Below are positions 1-9,394 of a stretch of 41,349 bases of DNA, piece after piece. Position 1 is the stretch's first letter. Each line of letters starts with the position of its first letter. The notes beneath the pieces are model-generated. The model ran no database searches and had not been told where the DNA came from. It saw only the letters and a list, made by a program, of their open reading frames with translations. A program made the position numbers and the translations under genes. The DNA comes from Candidatus Nitrosocosmicus sp. (GTDB lineage Archaea; Thermoproteota; Nitrososphaeria; Nitrososphaerales; Nitrososphaeraceae). Location of the stretch: NCBI GenBank assembly GCA_029194465.1, contig JARFXS010000017.1, forward strand, positions 1 to 41,349, in the 5' to 3' direction.

Positions 1-939
1 CGCATAGGCGATACAGATAATATTGTAGTAAATGGGCAAGATAAGGGTAACGTAATAGGGACCCCTAAATTTATGGCCCCAGAAATAATAGTTGGAAAAG
101 CGTTACCAAATACCCAAACAGATTTATACTCGTTAGCAATAATATTATTTTATATCTTGTTTCTAAACCATCCGTTAGAAGGTAAGATAGAAAGTTCCAT
201 CAAAAGCCTTGACCTACCTTCCATGTCTAAACTATACGGTTTCGAACCGATTTTCATATTTGATCCTAGCAATGATTCCAATTATCCTGATCCAGCTTTT
301 CATAAGAATGCCCTAATATTTTGGAGTATTTATCCCGATTTTATCAAAAGAATTTTCATAAGGGCCTTTACCAATGGTATTAAGGATCCGATGCATGGAA
401 GGGTCAGAGAAACTGAATGGCAAATTGCTTTGCTCGCGTTACGAGATTCTATATATTATTGTAAACGTTGTGGTTCTGAGAATTTCCTAGCTACTGATTC
501 TTTTGTACTTGAAAAATTAAAGATCGCCGTAGATCTTGGGGGAGTTACTACTGACAATAGTGTTTGGAACCAAAGCAGTATGGCCAAGGGGATACAAAAC
601 AATCCTCTTTGTTGGAATCCAAAATGTAAAACTATGAATAATAACATTTTGAATATTCAAATTGATGATAGATTGTTTGTTGCCTTGAATCATGACACCA
701 AATTATTCCTTCATCACATAGATCCGGATCGCAAATACGATTTCTCTAATCCTGTAGCAGAAGTCTCTAGGCATCCAACCGATCCCCACGTGTGGGGATT
801 GAAGAATCTTTCTGTGTGTACTTGGAAAGTTGGCAAGACTAATGGCGACGTAATTGAGGTTTATTCAAAGCAAAGTTTCTCTTTAGTGCCAGGCACTCAA
901 ATAGACTTTGGCACCTCTAAGGGTGTGGTTTGTTATTAG
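1..939 (+). CDS. Ser/Thr protein kinase, C-terminal part (5' end outside window)
   Basis: The frame is open from base 1, so the gene starts left of the window. The visible part begins just before the activation-segment end: GTPKFMAPE (the APE motif) at bases 58-84, then the subdomain IX signature TDLYSLAIILFYILF, both typical of Hanks-type kinases. The catalytic HRD and DFG motifs would lie outside the window. After the kinase fold comes a Cys-rich region (CKRC, then CWNPKC about 36 residues later) that looks like a zinc ribbon, followed by a beta-rich tail. Kinases with such a tail next to a PP2C phosphatase recall the TerY-P type phosphorylation triads; this is inferred from layout, not proven. 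The PP2C gene starts 15 bases after the stop, so the two are probably co-transcribed. Confidence 0.8.
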   Translation, partial: RIGDTDNIVVNGQDKGNVIGTPKFMAPEIIVGKALPNTQTDLYSLAIILFYILFLNHPLEGKIESSIKSLDLPSMSKLYGFEPIFIFDPSNDSNYPDPAFHKNALIFWSIYPDFIKRIFIRAFTNGIKDPMHGRVRETEWQIALLALRDSIYYCKRCGSENFLATDSFVLEKLKIAVDLGGVTTDNSVWNQSSMAKGIQNNPLCWNPKCKTMNNNILNIQIDDRLFVALNHDTKLFLHHIDPDRKYDFSNPVAEVSRHPTDPHVWGLKNLSVCTWKVGKTNGDVIEVYSKQSFSLVPGTQIDFGTSKGVVCY

Positions 940-954
940 GGACATAATGGATTC

Positions 955-1876
955 ATGACTGAAATTAATACCACACAAATCGTTGATAAATTTTTAACAT
1001 CAAATTCAAAAAAGTGGTTTGTGTACAGCAAAAGTGTAAGGGGCGCATTACATTCACGAAATGGTTATTCCAATCAAGATTCAATCAGATGGAAACAATC
1101 TCATACGTCTAACACTATAGTCATGTCAGTTGCAGATGGTCATGGAAGCGATATACATTTTAGAAGCAAAGTAGGTTCACAAATTGCAGTCAAAACTGCG
1201 GTAGAAACTTTATTTGACCTATTTCATAATCAACCAATTGATATCGATAATATTTTTCAGGTAAAGATTCATTAGATACTCCATGCCTCGTCTATTAGTG
1301 CATAATTGGATGGATCGAGTACAATATCATGTACAGAAACATCCATTTTCAAACGACGAGATTGACCTCGTATTGAAAAAGAAAGGTCCACTCATATTAG
1401 AAAAAATAGTCAACAATCCAAAGATCGCTTATGGATCCACACTATTGACTGCAGTTATAACAAAAAACTATATCATATTTTTTCAACTGGGGGATGGTAA
1501 CATATTGGTTGTTGACAATGACCAGAACGTAAGGTGTATGTTTTCCAATAAGAACAGTGGCTCTGATGACAAATCATCAATCGAGTCAATTGTTCATACA
1601 GAATCACTTTGCATGGACAATGGTTGGCTAGAATTCAAAACTGGAATATTTGACTTTCAAGCCCTAAAACCGAAGTTAATATTGTTATCTACCGATGGAT
1701 ATTGCAATTCCTTTAGTAGTGAATCTGGATTTCTTAAAATTGGACTTGATTATTTAGTCCTTTTGGAGAAATTCGGATTTTCGTACTTGAGTAAGAATCT
1801 TTGCAACATATTAAGACAAACCTCTCTCGAAGGGAGTGGTGATGATATAACTCTTGGTTTCATTTATCACATGTAG
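955..1876 (+). pseudogene. PP2C-family protein phosphatase, frameshifted
   Basis: Metal-dependent Ser/Thr phosphatase, presumably reversing the neighbouring kinase. Two reading frames together make one PP2C protein of about 305 residues. The first (955-1275) has the metal-binding VADGHGS motif; the second (from about 1265 to 1876) has QLGDGNI, LLSTDGYCNSF and the C-terminal GSGDDITLG motif. The join lies at about 1255-1283. A short stretch in the third frame (reading GKDSLDT) lies between the two halves, so two single-base deletions, one in a run of five T, are possible. All core PP2C motifs are kept, which argues against old decay. Either a sequencing indel or a recent mutation would explain it. 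Confidence 0.75.
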
Positions 1877-1924
1877 AATAATACCTGCTTAAGATTGCAA
1901 AAAAACATAAAGCTTTGTTTTTTA

Positions 1925-3154
1925 TTAGCTAAAGTTACTTTTCATCGCCTTACCTAGCTCTGTTTTAAAATTGTCTACCTTTTGATTCGCTCCATTCAAC
2001 TCGTCAAACTCTATGTCTTTACTCTGTGAATTTCCAGTATCAGAGTGTGGCTCTGAGTTATTTACATTTTGCAAAAGGGACTGGTTTTCACTATTTATCT
2101 GGAGATTTAATTCTTTTTCTATATTATTCGTGAATTCTGAAATTGATTCTTTTTGGGAGGAAATACCATGTGATTCTAAACCCTGATTTACTAAATCGTT
2201 ATCATTAGTGGAAATATGCCCATTTAACTCGGATTTGTCCTCTAAAAGATTTACTTTAAGATCAATATTTGTTCCAAAAATAATATACGCAACAAAACCT
2301 GTTGTCAAGAGTACTGCATCTAATTCTAATCCTAGAAAGTATAACCTGTTAGAATTTTTCAAACCATTGTTCAAGGTTGATACTTGACCAATAGCTTGAC
2401 CAGATCTCGCATTGTTGCTAGAGTTAAATAATAACTCTTTGGTATTGTTCCTTCTCTTGATTATGAATTCATCCTGGGGATCTATTGCTAGTGCTTTATC
2501 ATAGCATTCTAATGCTTCTACAAATTTACTTTGGTTATGAAGAGACAACCCCTTATTAGATAAAACCTTAGAATTCTTGGGATCTATTGCTAGTGCTTTA
2601 TCATAGCATTCTAATGCTTCTACAAATTTACCTTGGTTATGGAACATTATTCCATTTTCATATAACTGTTTTAGACTGGTTGCGTTTACCATTACTAAAT
2701 TAGAAATTGGATTACACTGCAAGATTTCCCCTTGTTGGATGCCCGCATCCATATTCGCAATATGATTACCGAGGATCAAATATCTTTCTGATCTATTACC
2801 ATTTGCTAAATCATTAAACTCTTCTTCTGTCATCAGGTCAAATCCAACAGACCAAGCAATAGTCGCCCATGCAGCAGATTTTTCATCCAATCCATAGTCC
2901 GAGGATAATCTGGTGATCATATTGTAAATCTTGTTTTCAGTATCATTATCAAAGATATTACATTCTCGAAACTCGGTTATTCTAGCCCTAAGGGCGACAG
3001 TAAGCAAAAATATTTCCCTCTTATTTTCAGAGCCGTATATATCTTTGAGTAGGCCTTCAAACCTACTAGGCTCGCTTAAAAGATCTGCGTAATTTGTGAC
3101 GATCTTTTTTAACAATTTACCCGTAACTGTGAGAGAAGCATAGCCATCAAACAT
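1925..3154 (-). CDS. TPR-repeat protein with a membrane segment
   Basis: 409 residues. Residues 1-150 form a helical domain without close recognition (it contains AAWATIAWSVGF). Residues about 160-235 hold two tetratricopeptide repeats (EALECYDKALAIDP twice). One hydrophobic segment (LDAVLLTTGFVAYIIFG) near residues 275-295 is followed by an Asn/Ser/Glu-rich, probably disordered tail of about 110 residues. TPRs usually bind partner proteins. It converges on the kinase/phosphatase pair with only 48 bases between the stops, so a role in the same signalling system is possible but inferred. The two TPR units are almost identical in DNA, which indicates a recent duplication. Confidence 0.7.
   Translation of the reverse strand: MFDGYASLTVTGKLLKKIVTNYADLLSEPSRFEGLLKDIYGSENKREIFLLTVALRARITEFRECNIFDNDTENKIYNMITRLSSDYGLDEKSAAWATIAWSVGFDLMTEEEFNDLANGNRSERYLILGNHIANMDAGIQQGEILQCNPISNLVMVNATSLKQLYENGIMFHNQGKFVEALECYDKALAIDPKNSKVLSNKGLSLHNQSKFVEALECYDKALAIDPQDEFIIKRRNNTKELLFNSSNNARSGQAIGQVSTLNNGLKNSNRLYFLGLELDAVLLTTGFVAYIIFGTNIDLKVNLLEDKSELNGHISTNDNDLVNQGLESHGISSQKESISEFTNNIEKELNLQINSENQSLLQNVNNSEPHSDTGNSQSKDIEFDELNGANQKVDNFKTELGKAMKSNFS
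2477..2539. repeat. 63-bp direct repeat, copy 1 (TPR unit)
   Basis: Matches 2579-2641 with a single mismatch over 63 bases. The offset is 102 bases, exactly one 34-residue TPR unit, so it is an in-frame duplication within the TPR gene. Confidence 0.9.
2579..2641. repeat. 63-bp direct repeat, copy 2 (TPR unit)
   Basis: Second copy of the repeat at 2477-2539, 102 bases away. The near identity at synonymous positions shows a recent duplication or gene conversion. Confidence 0.9.
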
Positions 3155-3515
3155 GTTCTTCAGTTTTAACCCCAGCTCCCAGATGATTGCTAAATACCCT
3201 TATAGTATTTGTAAAATAATGTCCCAACACTTTTTTCCAAGACTTCGATGAGATCTGTTAATTTCTTTAAATGTGTGAAAGCTTGACTCGACATAAGTAA
3301 GGTTCTATCTATTTACTAATATCGATTTAAATCAATTTTTAAAAAAATTATTCAGTGGTTATAGTCATGATGGAATTATAAAGAAAATAATGCAGTAAAT
3401 ATTCCTTACAAAAGTTCTGTATTATATTGTTATTAACCATTATCTTCTTTTGGTTGGATAAATCGCAGAAGAGTTTGAGAAGGACTAAATCATTCAAAAC
3501 CTGACTCGATCACTT
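3155..3515. other. Intergenic, no gene seen
   Basis: About 360 AT-rich bases upstream of the TPR gene. I see no ORF with coding character and no RNA gene. It presumably carries the TPR gene promoter on the minus strand. Confidence 0.4.
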
Positions 3516-3662
3516 TTAAGGATAGTATAGATTAAAACAGTCGTTACACACTATCTCTCTGTATTTAGAGTACTTTTGATTCTTGTTTACCTTAGTGTTA
3601 ATCACTGTAAGTTCCTTTTTACAAACAATACAAGACTTCGATGTTCTGTTTTGTGATACCAT
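3516..3662 (-). CDS. Small zinc-finger protein, 48 residues
   Basis: A short ORF on the minus strand, ATG at 3662 and TAA at 3516. The protein starts MVSQNRTSKSCIVCKK and ends CNDCFNLYYP. Its two CxxC pairs (residues 11-14 and 39-42), spaced by 24 residues rich in Lys/Asn/Tyr, form a plausible four-Cys zinc-binding fold. Such mini zinc-ribbon proteins are common in Nitrososphaeria, mostly without known function. It lies on the same strand between Clp1 kinase and the TPR gene. The paired Cys pattern supports it as a real gene; DNA or RNA binding is only a guess. Confidence 0.6.
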   Translation of the reverse strand: MVSQNRTSKSCIVCKKELTVINTKVNKNQKYSKYREIVCNDCFNLYYP

Positions 3663-3745
3663 GGAGTGATTCAATATTTGATATTATGATGGTGGTATTT
3701 AAGTTAACTAGGCTTTGTTAACACCTATGATTCAAATTAACACTT

Positions 3746-4879
3746 TCATACTATTTCTAATTTAGTGTCGCTTAAGAAGATTGTATCAAATTCTTTGACA
3801 CTTGTTTTAACACTAAGAACTCCTTTCATAAAGTCTTCGATCAAACCATATCCACAAATCAGCCCATTATCAATTTTATTACCAAATCCCACAAAACGAT
3901 TTTTTAGAAATTCGCTATCGGGAATATAGAGAATTTTTTCATTCATTAAGTCTAGGGACTCGCTGCCCATTTGGCATTTTATTTCTGAAAAAAATCTATT
4001 TCTGTAGTAAATATGATTGATTTTAGAAAGTTCTAGTTTCACGAGTACGATCTTATCCTTTGTCAAATATTTACCAAAAGTCATTATTCTTTTAGCGTAT
4101 CTTTCCGCTAGAGATCTATCATTTACAGCTCCTTGCTTTTCTCCATACATGAAATTCATTTTCAGATTACTTGGGAGATGGTGAAAAAATTCCGTTAGAT
4201 TTCTGTCCATATTTGCGCCGCCAAGATATATTATACAATCAGGCTGTATTTTTTTCATCAAATCGATCTTGTGTACCAGTCCGTTCCCTTTTATATATCC
4301 GTCAGTATTTATGATCGACAAATCATGCTTTAATGAAGTATCTAACTGCTGGCTAATGCTTGAAATAATTTTAGATTCATACCCAACGGGTTGAATGCTG
4401 CCAACAAAATTGGTAAAATTTGTTCTTACTTTCCATAGATCTACTTCCGGGAAATTCATTACTGCTGCTCCAAAGCAAGTGGGTGGAGCCAAATCGCCTT
4501 GACCTACGTCTGCATCTATTATCAATGGTCTTAAACCATGGCTTAAAAACACATTCGCCATATACAATGAAAGGGTGGATTTGCCTGAATTGGAGGGTCC
4601 AATTATTATGATTCTCTTTTTTTCTTGCCTCAAGACGTTTTTCACAAGGCCTTTCCAAATTGAGATTCCAAATTTCTTGTTATACGTAATTGTTTCATGG
4701 CAATGATGATTCCAACCCCTTCCTCTAATTATCGATAAGGTAGAATTGATATTTTTTTCAACTGGAATGATTCTGCTGCTTTCCCATCCGACGCATTCAT
4801 TCTTGCATTTGACCCCTAATATGTTACATTCTCCCTTAATCTCAAGTAGTACTGGACCCTTTATCAGTACTGTTTTCAA
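3746..4879 (-). CDS. Clp1/Grc3-family polynucleotide 5'-kinase
   Basis: 377 residues, a usual length for archaeal Clp1-like kinases, which phosphorylate 5'-OH ends of RNA (and DNA) using ATP and act in RNA processing or repair. A small beta-rich N-terminal domain (1-85) is followed by a P-loop: Walker A GPSNSGKST at about residues 94-102 and the family's DADVGQGDLAPP segment about 25 residues later, then further P-loop core and a C-terminal domain of about 90 residues with less recognisable sequence. ATG start at 4879. It stands alone; neighbours do not suggest an operon. The family assignment is firm; the physiological substrate in this organism is not known from the sequence. Confidence 0.85.
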   Translation of the reverse strand: MKTVLIKGPVLLEIKGECNILGVKCKNECVGWESSRIIPVEKNINSTLSIIRGRGWNHHCHETITYNKKFGISIWKGLVKNVLRQEKKRIIIIGPSNSGKSTLSLYMANVFLSHGLRPLIIDADVGQGDLAPPTCFGAAVMNFPEVDLWKVRTNFTNFVGSIQPVGYESKIISSISQQLDTSLKHDLSIINTDGYIKGNGLVHKIDLMKKIQPDCIIYLGGANMDRNLTEFFHHLPSNLKMNFMYGEKQGAVNDRSLAERYAKRIMTFGKYLTKDKIVLVKLELSKINHIYYRNRFFSEIKCQMGSESLDLMNEKILYIPDSEFLKNRFVGFGNKIDNGLICGYGLIEDFMKGVLSVKTSVKEFDTIFLSDTKLEIV

Positions 4880-5330
4880 TATACCTTTTGTTATTTACAC
4901 GCCATTCTATTTATAAAGAATTTTTTCATTCGCCTTTTTCCCCATTGTTGTTCTATATCTTCCTTTTAACTTGGTAGGGGATTTGACTAATTGTTATTTG
5001 AATTTGATATAAGATTAGCTAAGTTCTTTCCCAGGTTTTGGTGGTCAGATTAGACAGATTTAATGATTCGTCCCTTGTGGAGAGAGGCACGAAAACACGC
5101 CAAATCTCTGATCATTCTCATATTATTATACCCGAAACTAATATCCTGTATTGTTTTTACCATTAAAGTTTTTTTAGCTAAATTTGGATGTGTCTAAGAT
5201 AGTTAAATGCACATATTTTTTCTTTTTTATCATCTTTTTACCCTTATTCCATCAACCTCAGATTCTAGTTGACTGACAGAACCGCTAATTACTGTTTAAT
5301 CATTAAATAACCAATGTGAAAATAAATAAC
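4880..5330. other. Intergenic, divergent promoter region
   Basis: About 450 bases between the divergent Clp1 kinase and membrane-protein genes. It should hold both promoters. No ORF of coding quality or structured RNA was recognised. Confidence 0.4.
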
Positions 5331-5759
5331 ATGCAAGGAACAAGAAAAATAGCATCTGAGGTCCTAGTATCTATAGCACTTGCGCTATTAGTAGTATATA
5401 TTCTTGATGTCGGTGTTTCGATGATAAATCATTCAGAAGATGGCTTTTTGCCTCTCTCAGCCAAAGAAAGAGGAATGATTTTTGGTGGTGGATCGATTTT
5501 ATTATTTGTAATTTCCTTTGGGATTGGAATAAATGTGGCATCTAGAATTCTAACTGTCCTATTAATCATAGGTGGTGCTATCATGGGTACTACCGTGTTG
5601 TTATCGTCATTTATTGTCCCAACACAAGATAGTAATAACATGAATTCATCGTCCGAGAGCGGACAGTCGCAAATTTTGGCACCTCAATTCATCGGAATAA
5701 TAGTAATAGGGTATATTATTATGGGAATGGGAATCCTTAGGGCATTAAGAAAAAAATAG
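5331..5759 (+). CDS. Four-helix membrane protein of unknown function
   Basis: About 142 residues from the ATG at 5331 (a GTG at 5316 would add five residues). Four hydrophobic segments are visible: residues about 10-30, 50-68, 72-95 and 118-136, with a Ser/Asn/Gln-rich loop between the third and fourth, and a basic C-terminus (RALRKK). No catalytic motif is visible. I do not recognise the family; similar small multi-pass proteins are common in ammonia-oxidising archaea. Its strong hydrophobic pattern and intact frame support a real gene. Confidence 0.65.
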   Translation: MQGTRKIASEVLVSIALALLVVYILDVGVSMINHSEDGFLPLSAKERGMIFGGGSILLFVISFGIGINVASRILTVLLIIGGAIMGTTVLLSSFIVPTQDSNNMNSSSESGQSQILAPQFIGIIVIGYIIMGMGILRALRKK

Positions 5760-6366
5760 AACGTAGAAGCGTACTAACCTTCCTATTGTTTTGTCTCTTT
5801 CTGTTCCTAACTTAAAATACAGACACTGAATAATTTTCTAAATTATTATGATGATATACTATTCAAACTTTATTTATTAATCTAAGGTGTCATTATCTCA
5901 TCAAACATCGGATCACCTGAGCTTTACGTCACTATTTTTGGGTTCCTTTAACCCTGCATCCCTCTCTCAAACCCTAGTCGTTTACCGCTCATAATTGAAA
6001 ATGATATCACGGCATATCTAATGCGATTCCTTGCGACATCGTATTGATCTCCTAAACATCATTTTACTGATATAAAAGTAATATTTTGTATAATCCATAT
6101 GTGGCTAAAGCCCGAGATGATTAGTCGTTATACTCACAAAGCACATTGCAAGTATGCATTTTAGAAATCATCAAGTTGTTAAATAAATAAAACTCAACCT
6201 GCATTGATTTCGTTAGCTATTGTGTACCTGTATTTTATAACAATAACTGATATTTTTATTGGTATAATAAGATCATTCATCTGAATTATTTTATCTATGC
6301 ATTACCATTATCTTGCATATTTCTTCCTATCATTAATCTCGAGTGATTGGCATAAACACATAATTG
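5760..6366. other. Intergenic, no gene seen
   Basis: About 600 AT-rich bases between convergent genes. Stops are frequent in all frames. No tRNA, repeat array or convincing small ORF was found. Confidence 0.4.
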
Positions 6367-7215
6367 TTACTTTGATTTCGAGAGGTTGTTTTTCTTTTCT
6401 ACGATCATGTTATTAGCTATGTTAATATAGTTTTCATCAATCTCAGTCCCAATATAGTTGATACCGAGTTCGAGGCAGGCCAATGCAGTATGACCTATAC
6501 CCATAAAAGGATCATATACTATAAAATCTTTATTCAAATAACCATGTAGTTTAATACAAAGACTAGCTAGTTTCTCAGGAAAAATAGCTGGATGTGATCT
6601 CCTAGATTGAATGGTGGGATAAGATATGAACCATACATTCCCTCTGTCTCTCTTATCCTGCTCCACTGATTTCCATCTTCTAATATTTGATTTATCTTGA
6701 TAGGGAACACCTATTGATAGTTTTTCTAAATTTTGGGTTCCCGTTTTAGTAAAGTGAAAAATGTATTCATGTGTATTAGTTAAATATCGGTTACTTCTGA
6801 TCGGTCTGAAATGACCTACCGAAAAACCGGTTTTGCAAATCTGATTATTATTTCCTATGTCTTCCTTTTCAATAGATATGGATTTAATCCAGTGAATGGT
6901 GTTTTGTAATTTATAACCAGCAGAGATAAACCTGTTTAGGACAAGGAATGGAATTAAAGGTTCAGCTGAGGTTCCACCGATATTGAGAAAAAAGGATCCA
7001 TTAGGTTTTAAAATCCTAAAACTTCTTTGAGCTACCACAAGTAGCCAATCTAAGTAATCGTCAGTCTTTTTTGTGTCATGATAGGAACTATAGTTTTTTC
7101 CAATATTGTAAGGAGGTGAAGTAATGATTACATCTATCTTAAATCTGTCCTCCTTTCTAATTTTTTCCATGAACAAATTACAATCTTCGCAATAGATCTG
7201 ATTAATTGTAATCAA
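6367..7215 (-). CDS. DNA methyltransferase (N4-cytosine/N6-adenine type, beta class)
   Basis: 282 residues. Transfers a methyl group from S-adenosylmethionine to an exocyclic amino group in DNA. The catalytic motif TSPPYN is at residues 32-37, and the SAM-binding motif (VYDPFMGIGHTALA) lies near residue 230. Motif IV before motif I defines the beta class; TSPPY favours N4-cytosine but does not exclude N6-adenine. A variable middle part should be the target-recognition region. No restriction endonuclease gene is visible nearby, so it is an orphan methyltransferase, possibly used for regulation or protection. Start chosen at the ATG at 7215, which leaves a usual 27-residue lead before motif IV. 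Confidence 0.85.
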   Translation of the reverse strand: MITINQIYCEDCNLFMEKIRKEDRFKIDVIITSPPYNIGKNYSSYHDTKKTDDYLDWLLVVAQRSFRILKPNGSFFLNIGGTSAEPLIPFLVLNRFISAGYKLQNTIHWIKSISIEKEDIGNNNQICKTGFSVGHFRPIRSNRYLTNTHEYIFHFTKTGTQNLEKLSIGVPYQDKSNIRRWKSVEQDKRDRGNVWFISYPTIQSRRSHPAIFPEKLASLCIKLHGYLNKDFIVYDPFMGIGHTALACLELGINYIGTEIDENYINIANNMIVEKKNNLSKSK

Positions 7216-7452
7216 TCTAGTCTAATATGCTATAACGCTTTTAAAATTTTTTTATTAATCTTAGATGTTATTGTTATACAAAAGTAAAACTAATTTCAAG
7301 GCGGCCAGAGTACAACAATATCGGGGGTTGGGTGTAAATTTATCTAATAGATAAATTAATCTCTCCACTCTTCATAGAAAATTTATTCTAATTTGTTTCG
7401 ATAAAAAAATAAATCACCGCAGTCAAAATTGTGTATTCAACTCATCTTCTAA

Positions 7453-7476
7453 CACTACCACCACTACCACCACTAC
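7453..7476. repeat. Short tandem repeat (9-bp unit)
   Basis: About 2.7 copies of CACTACCAC on the plus strand. It overlaps the stop codon of the DNA ligase gene (7473-7475) and lies otherwise just downstream of it. Confidence 0.7.
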
Positions 7477-9235
7477 TTTAGTTGCTTTTTGTATATTTCA
7501 AAAATATCTTTGACTGTTGTAGCATCCTCTGCTGATTTGTCTTCCCTAATTTTTCCGGTAAACTTTGGAAATCTAAGTGCTAGACCATACCCTAGCTTTA
7601 TTCTATTAATTGCAGTTGTATATACAGGACTCAAAGTTATTTCAGGAGAAAGTATTTCTAGAACTATTTTGGGTTCAAACCATGTATCCATTTTTGTATT
7701 TCCAGATTCCACTCTGGAATGTTTATTTTTGATGATGTGCTTGTTGAGCTTGTCTGTTATGTCTATGAGAACATTATCTGTAAATCCAGTTCCTACTTTG
7801 CATATAGTGCAGAAGACATCTCTCTCTGCATCATATGTAGCCAACAACAATGCCCCGTATTTTCCAACCCTCCTTCCCTTGCCATGCAACGCCCCTACTA
7901 TTACTAAATCAACTGAATCCGTAACTTCTCCAGAATATTCTTTCTTTAGTTTCATCCATGCCCATTCCCTGGCTCCAGCCCTATACTGACTATTGGGATT
8001 TTTTACCATAATTCCTTCACAACCATTCTTGAGCGCCTTTTCAGTGTAGTTTTCTATTTCTTCAATTCTTGAAACTTTAATTTGATCTATCAGGATAATC
8101 CTATCACTTGTTTTCTGCGTACCAAATATTTCTTCAAGTATCCTTCTGCGTTCGAATAAGGGTACGTGAGTCTTGTCAAGGCCATTATAGTACAGTAAAT
8201 CAAATAAGTTCAGTATTACTGGATAAGCTGAAGTAATTTGTTGAATATTATACTTCCTTCTTCTTCGCATCAAAGCTTGAAATGGAAGGTACTTTTTGGT
8301 TGTAGGATTAATAGCAACTACTTCGCCCTCAGCTATCAAATCCTTGGTCTCAGTCTCATCCAACGCCGATAAGATATCAGGAAAATTTGAGGTTACATTT
8401 TCTAGGCTCCTGGTGAATAGTTCCATCTTTTTTCCCTTTTTATGTATCTGAATTCTTTCACCATCGATCTTAAATTCTGCTAATGCATCGCCATTAATTT
8501 TTTCCAGAGCCTCCGATGGATTTGATACTCTTCGGCAAGCATTGGTCGAATTGGAATAAATAAAGAAATCGAGATCGACTGGATATCCTCAATTGATCCT
8601 TTGGATAGTATTAATGCAATCTTTCCTAAATCACTAGAAACGTTATATGCCTTCTCTAGAATTCGTCTGTTTTTCTTCTCTCCGGTGAAGGTTAGAGATA
8701 TTGCATCAAGTAGAGTGAAGTTAGCTATACCCAATCTCAAATTTCCCAGAATCAATTTGACTATAAATTTGGCTTCAAGATTAGAGGAGTTGTTCAACAA
8801 ACTCACAATGAACCTGAGTTTGACGTCCAAAGATCCTGTCCCGGATGTATTTGCAATCTTTAGTAATGTTTCGAATAAGTATTCGATAGTTAGATGTTGA
8901 TCAATTAATGTGGTTTGTATTTTGTTCGTTAAGATATTGTAAGCGACTTCTCCCAAATCTCCTACATCAGAATATTTATTTTGGATGTAGGTGGGTGAAT
9001 GACCACTTACAAGTGACAGAGATTTGATTATCAGTTTATCAGCAATTCCCAAATCACTCGATTCATAATCTGGTCCTAGTTTCCCTTGAATTAAATAAAT
9101 TATCTTATCGATTATATCAACAGGTGTTTTTTTTAATATTGATACTAAATGCTCAGTAAGTTCCAACCTACTAGTAGTTTTCTCCATTATTGCAAAGGTT
9201 TCAGCTAGTTCTAGAAAATTCACTACAGAATTCAT
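7473..9235 (-). pseudogene. lig: ATP-dependent DNA ligase, split by one frameshift
   Basis: Replicative-type archaeal DNA ligase that seals nicks using ATP. Residues 1-233 (9235 to about 8535) form the N-terminal DNA-binding domain, ending with the conserved MLAE. The frame then shifts and the protein continues RVSNPSEALEKI, then FKIDGER, with the adenylated Lys codon at 8469-8471, down to the OB-fold region and the stop at 7473. The shift is at about 8527-8534, where an expected run AAA appears as AA. The rejoined protein would be near 585 residues, the normal length. The ATG at 8426 lies after the active-site Lys, so the downstream half alone could not work. DNA ligase is essential, so a sequence error is the likely cause. 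Confidence 0.9.
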
Positions 9236-9360
9236 ATGAAATTAGATTATTATTTATTGTGACACTATTATTGTTAAAAAGTGAATTTGTTATTGATATT
9301 CTCCTTATATCGGGGTTGCTTGACTTACTAGAAGAATAGTTATTTGAGAAGTCGATAGTT

Positions 9361-9367
9361 TTTATAC
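9361..9367 (+). promoter_or_regulatory. TATA-like box of the CBS gene
   Basis: TTTATACG begins about 34 bases before the ATG at 9395, the spacing expected for an archaeal TATA box with a very short leader. No Shine-Dalgarno sequence is obvious. Confidence 0.4.
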
Positions 9368-9394
9368 GAAGTTGATACATGCTATTTCAATAGT

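Noticed and set aside
7489..7989. 166-codon plus-strand ORF opposite the DNA ligase
   Set aside because: Antisense to the strongly conserved ligase catalytic domain and without motifs of its own; a shadow frame.
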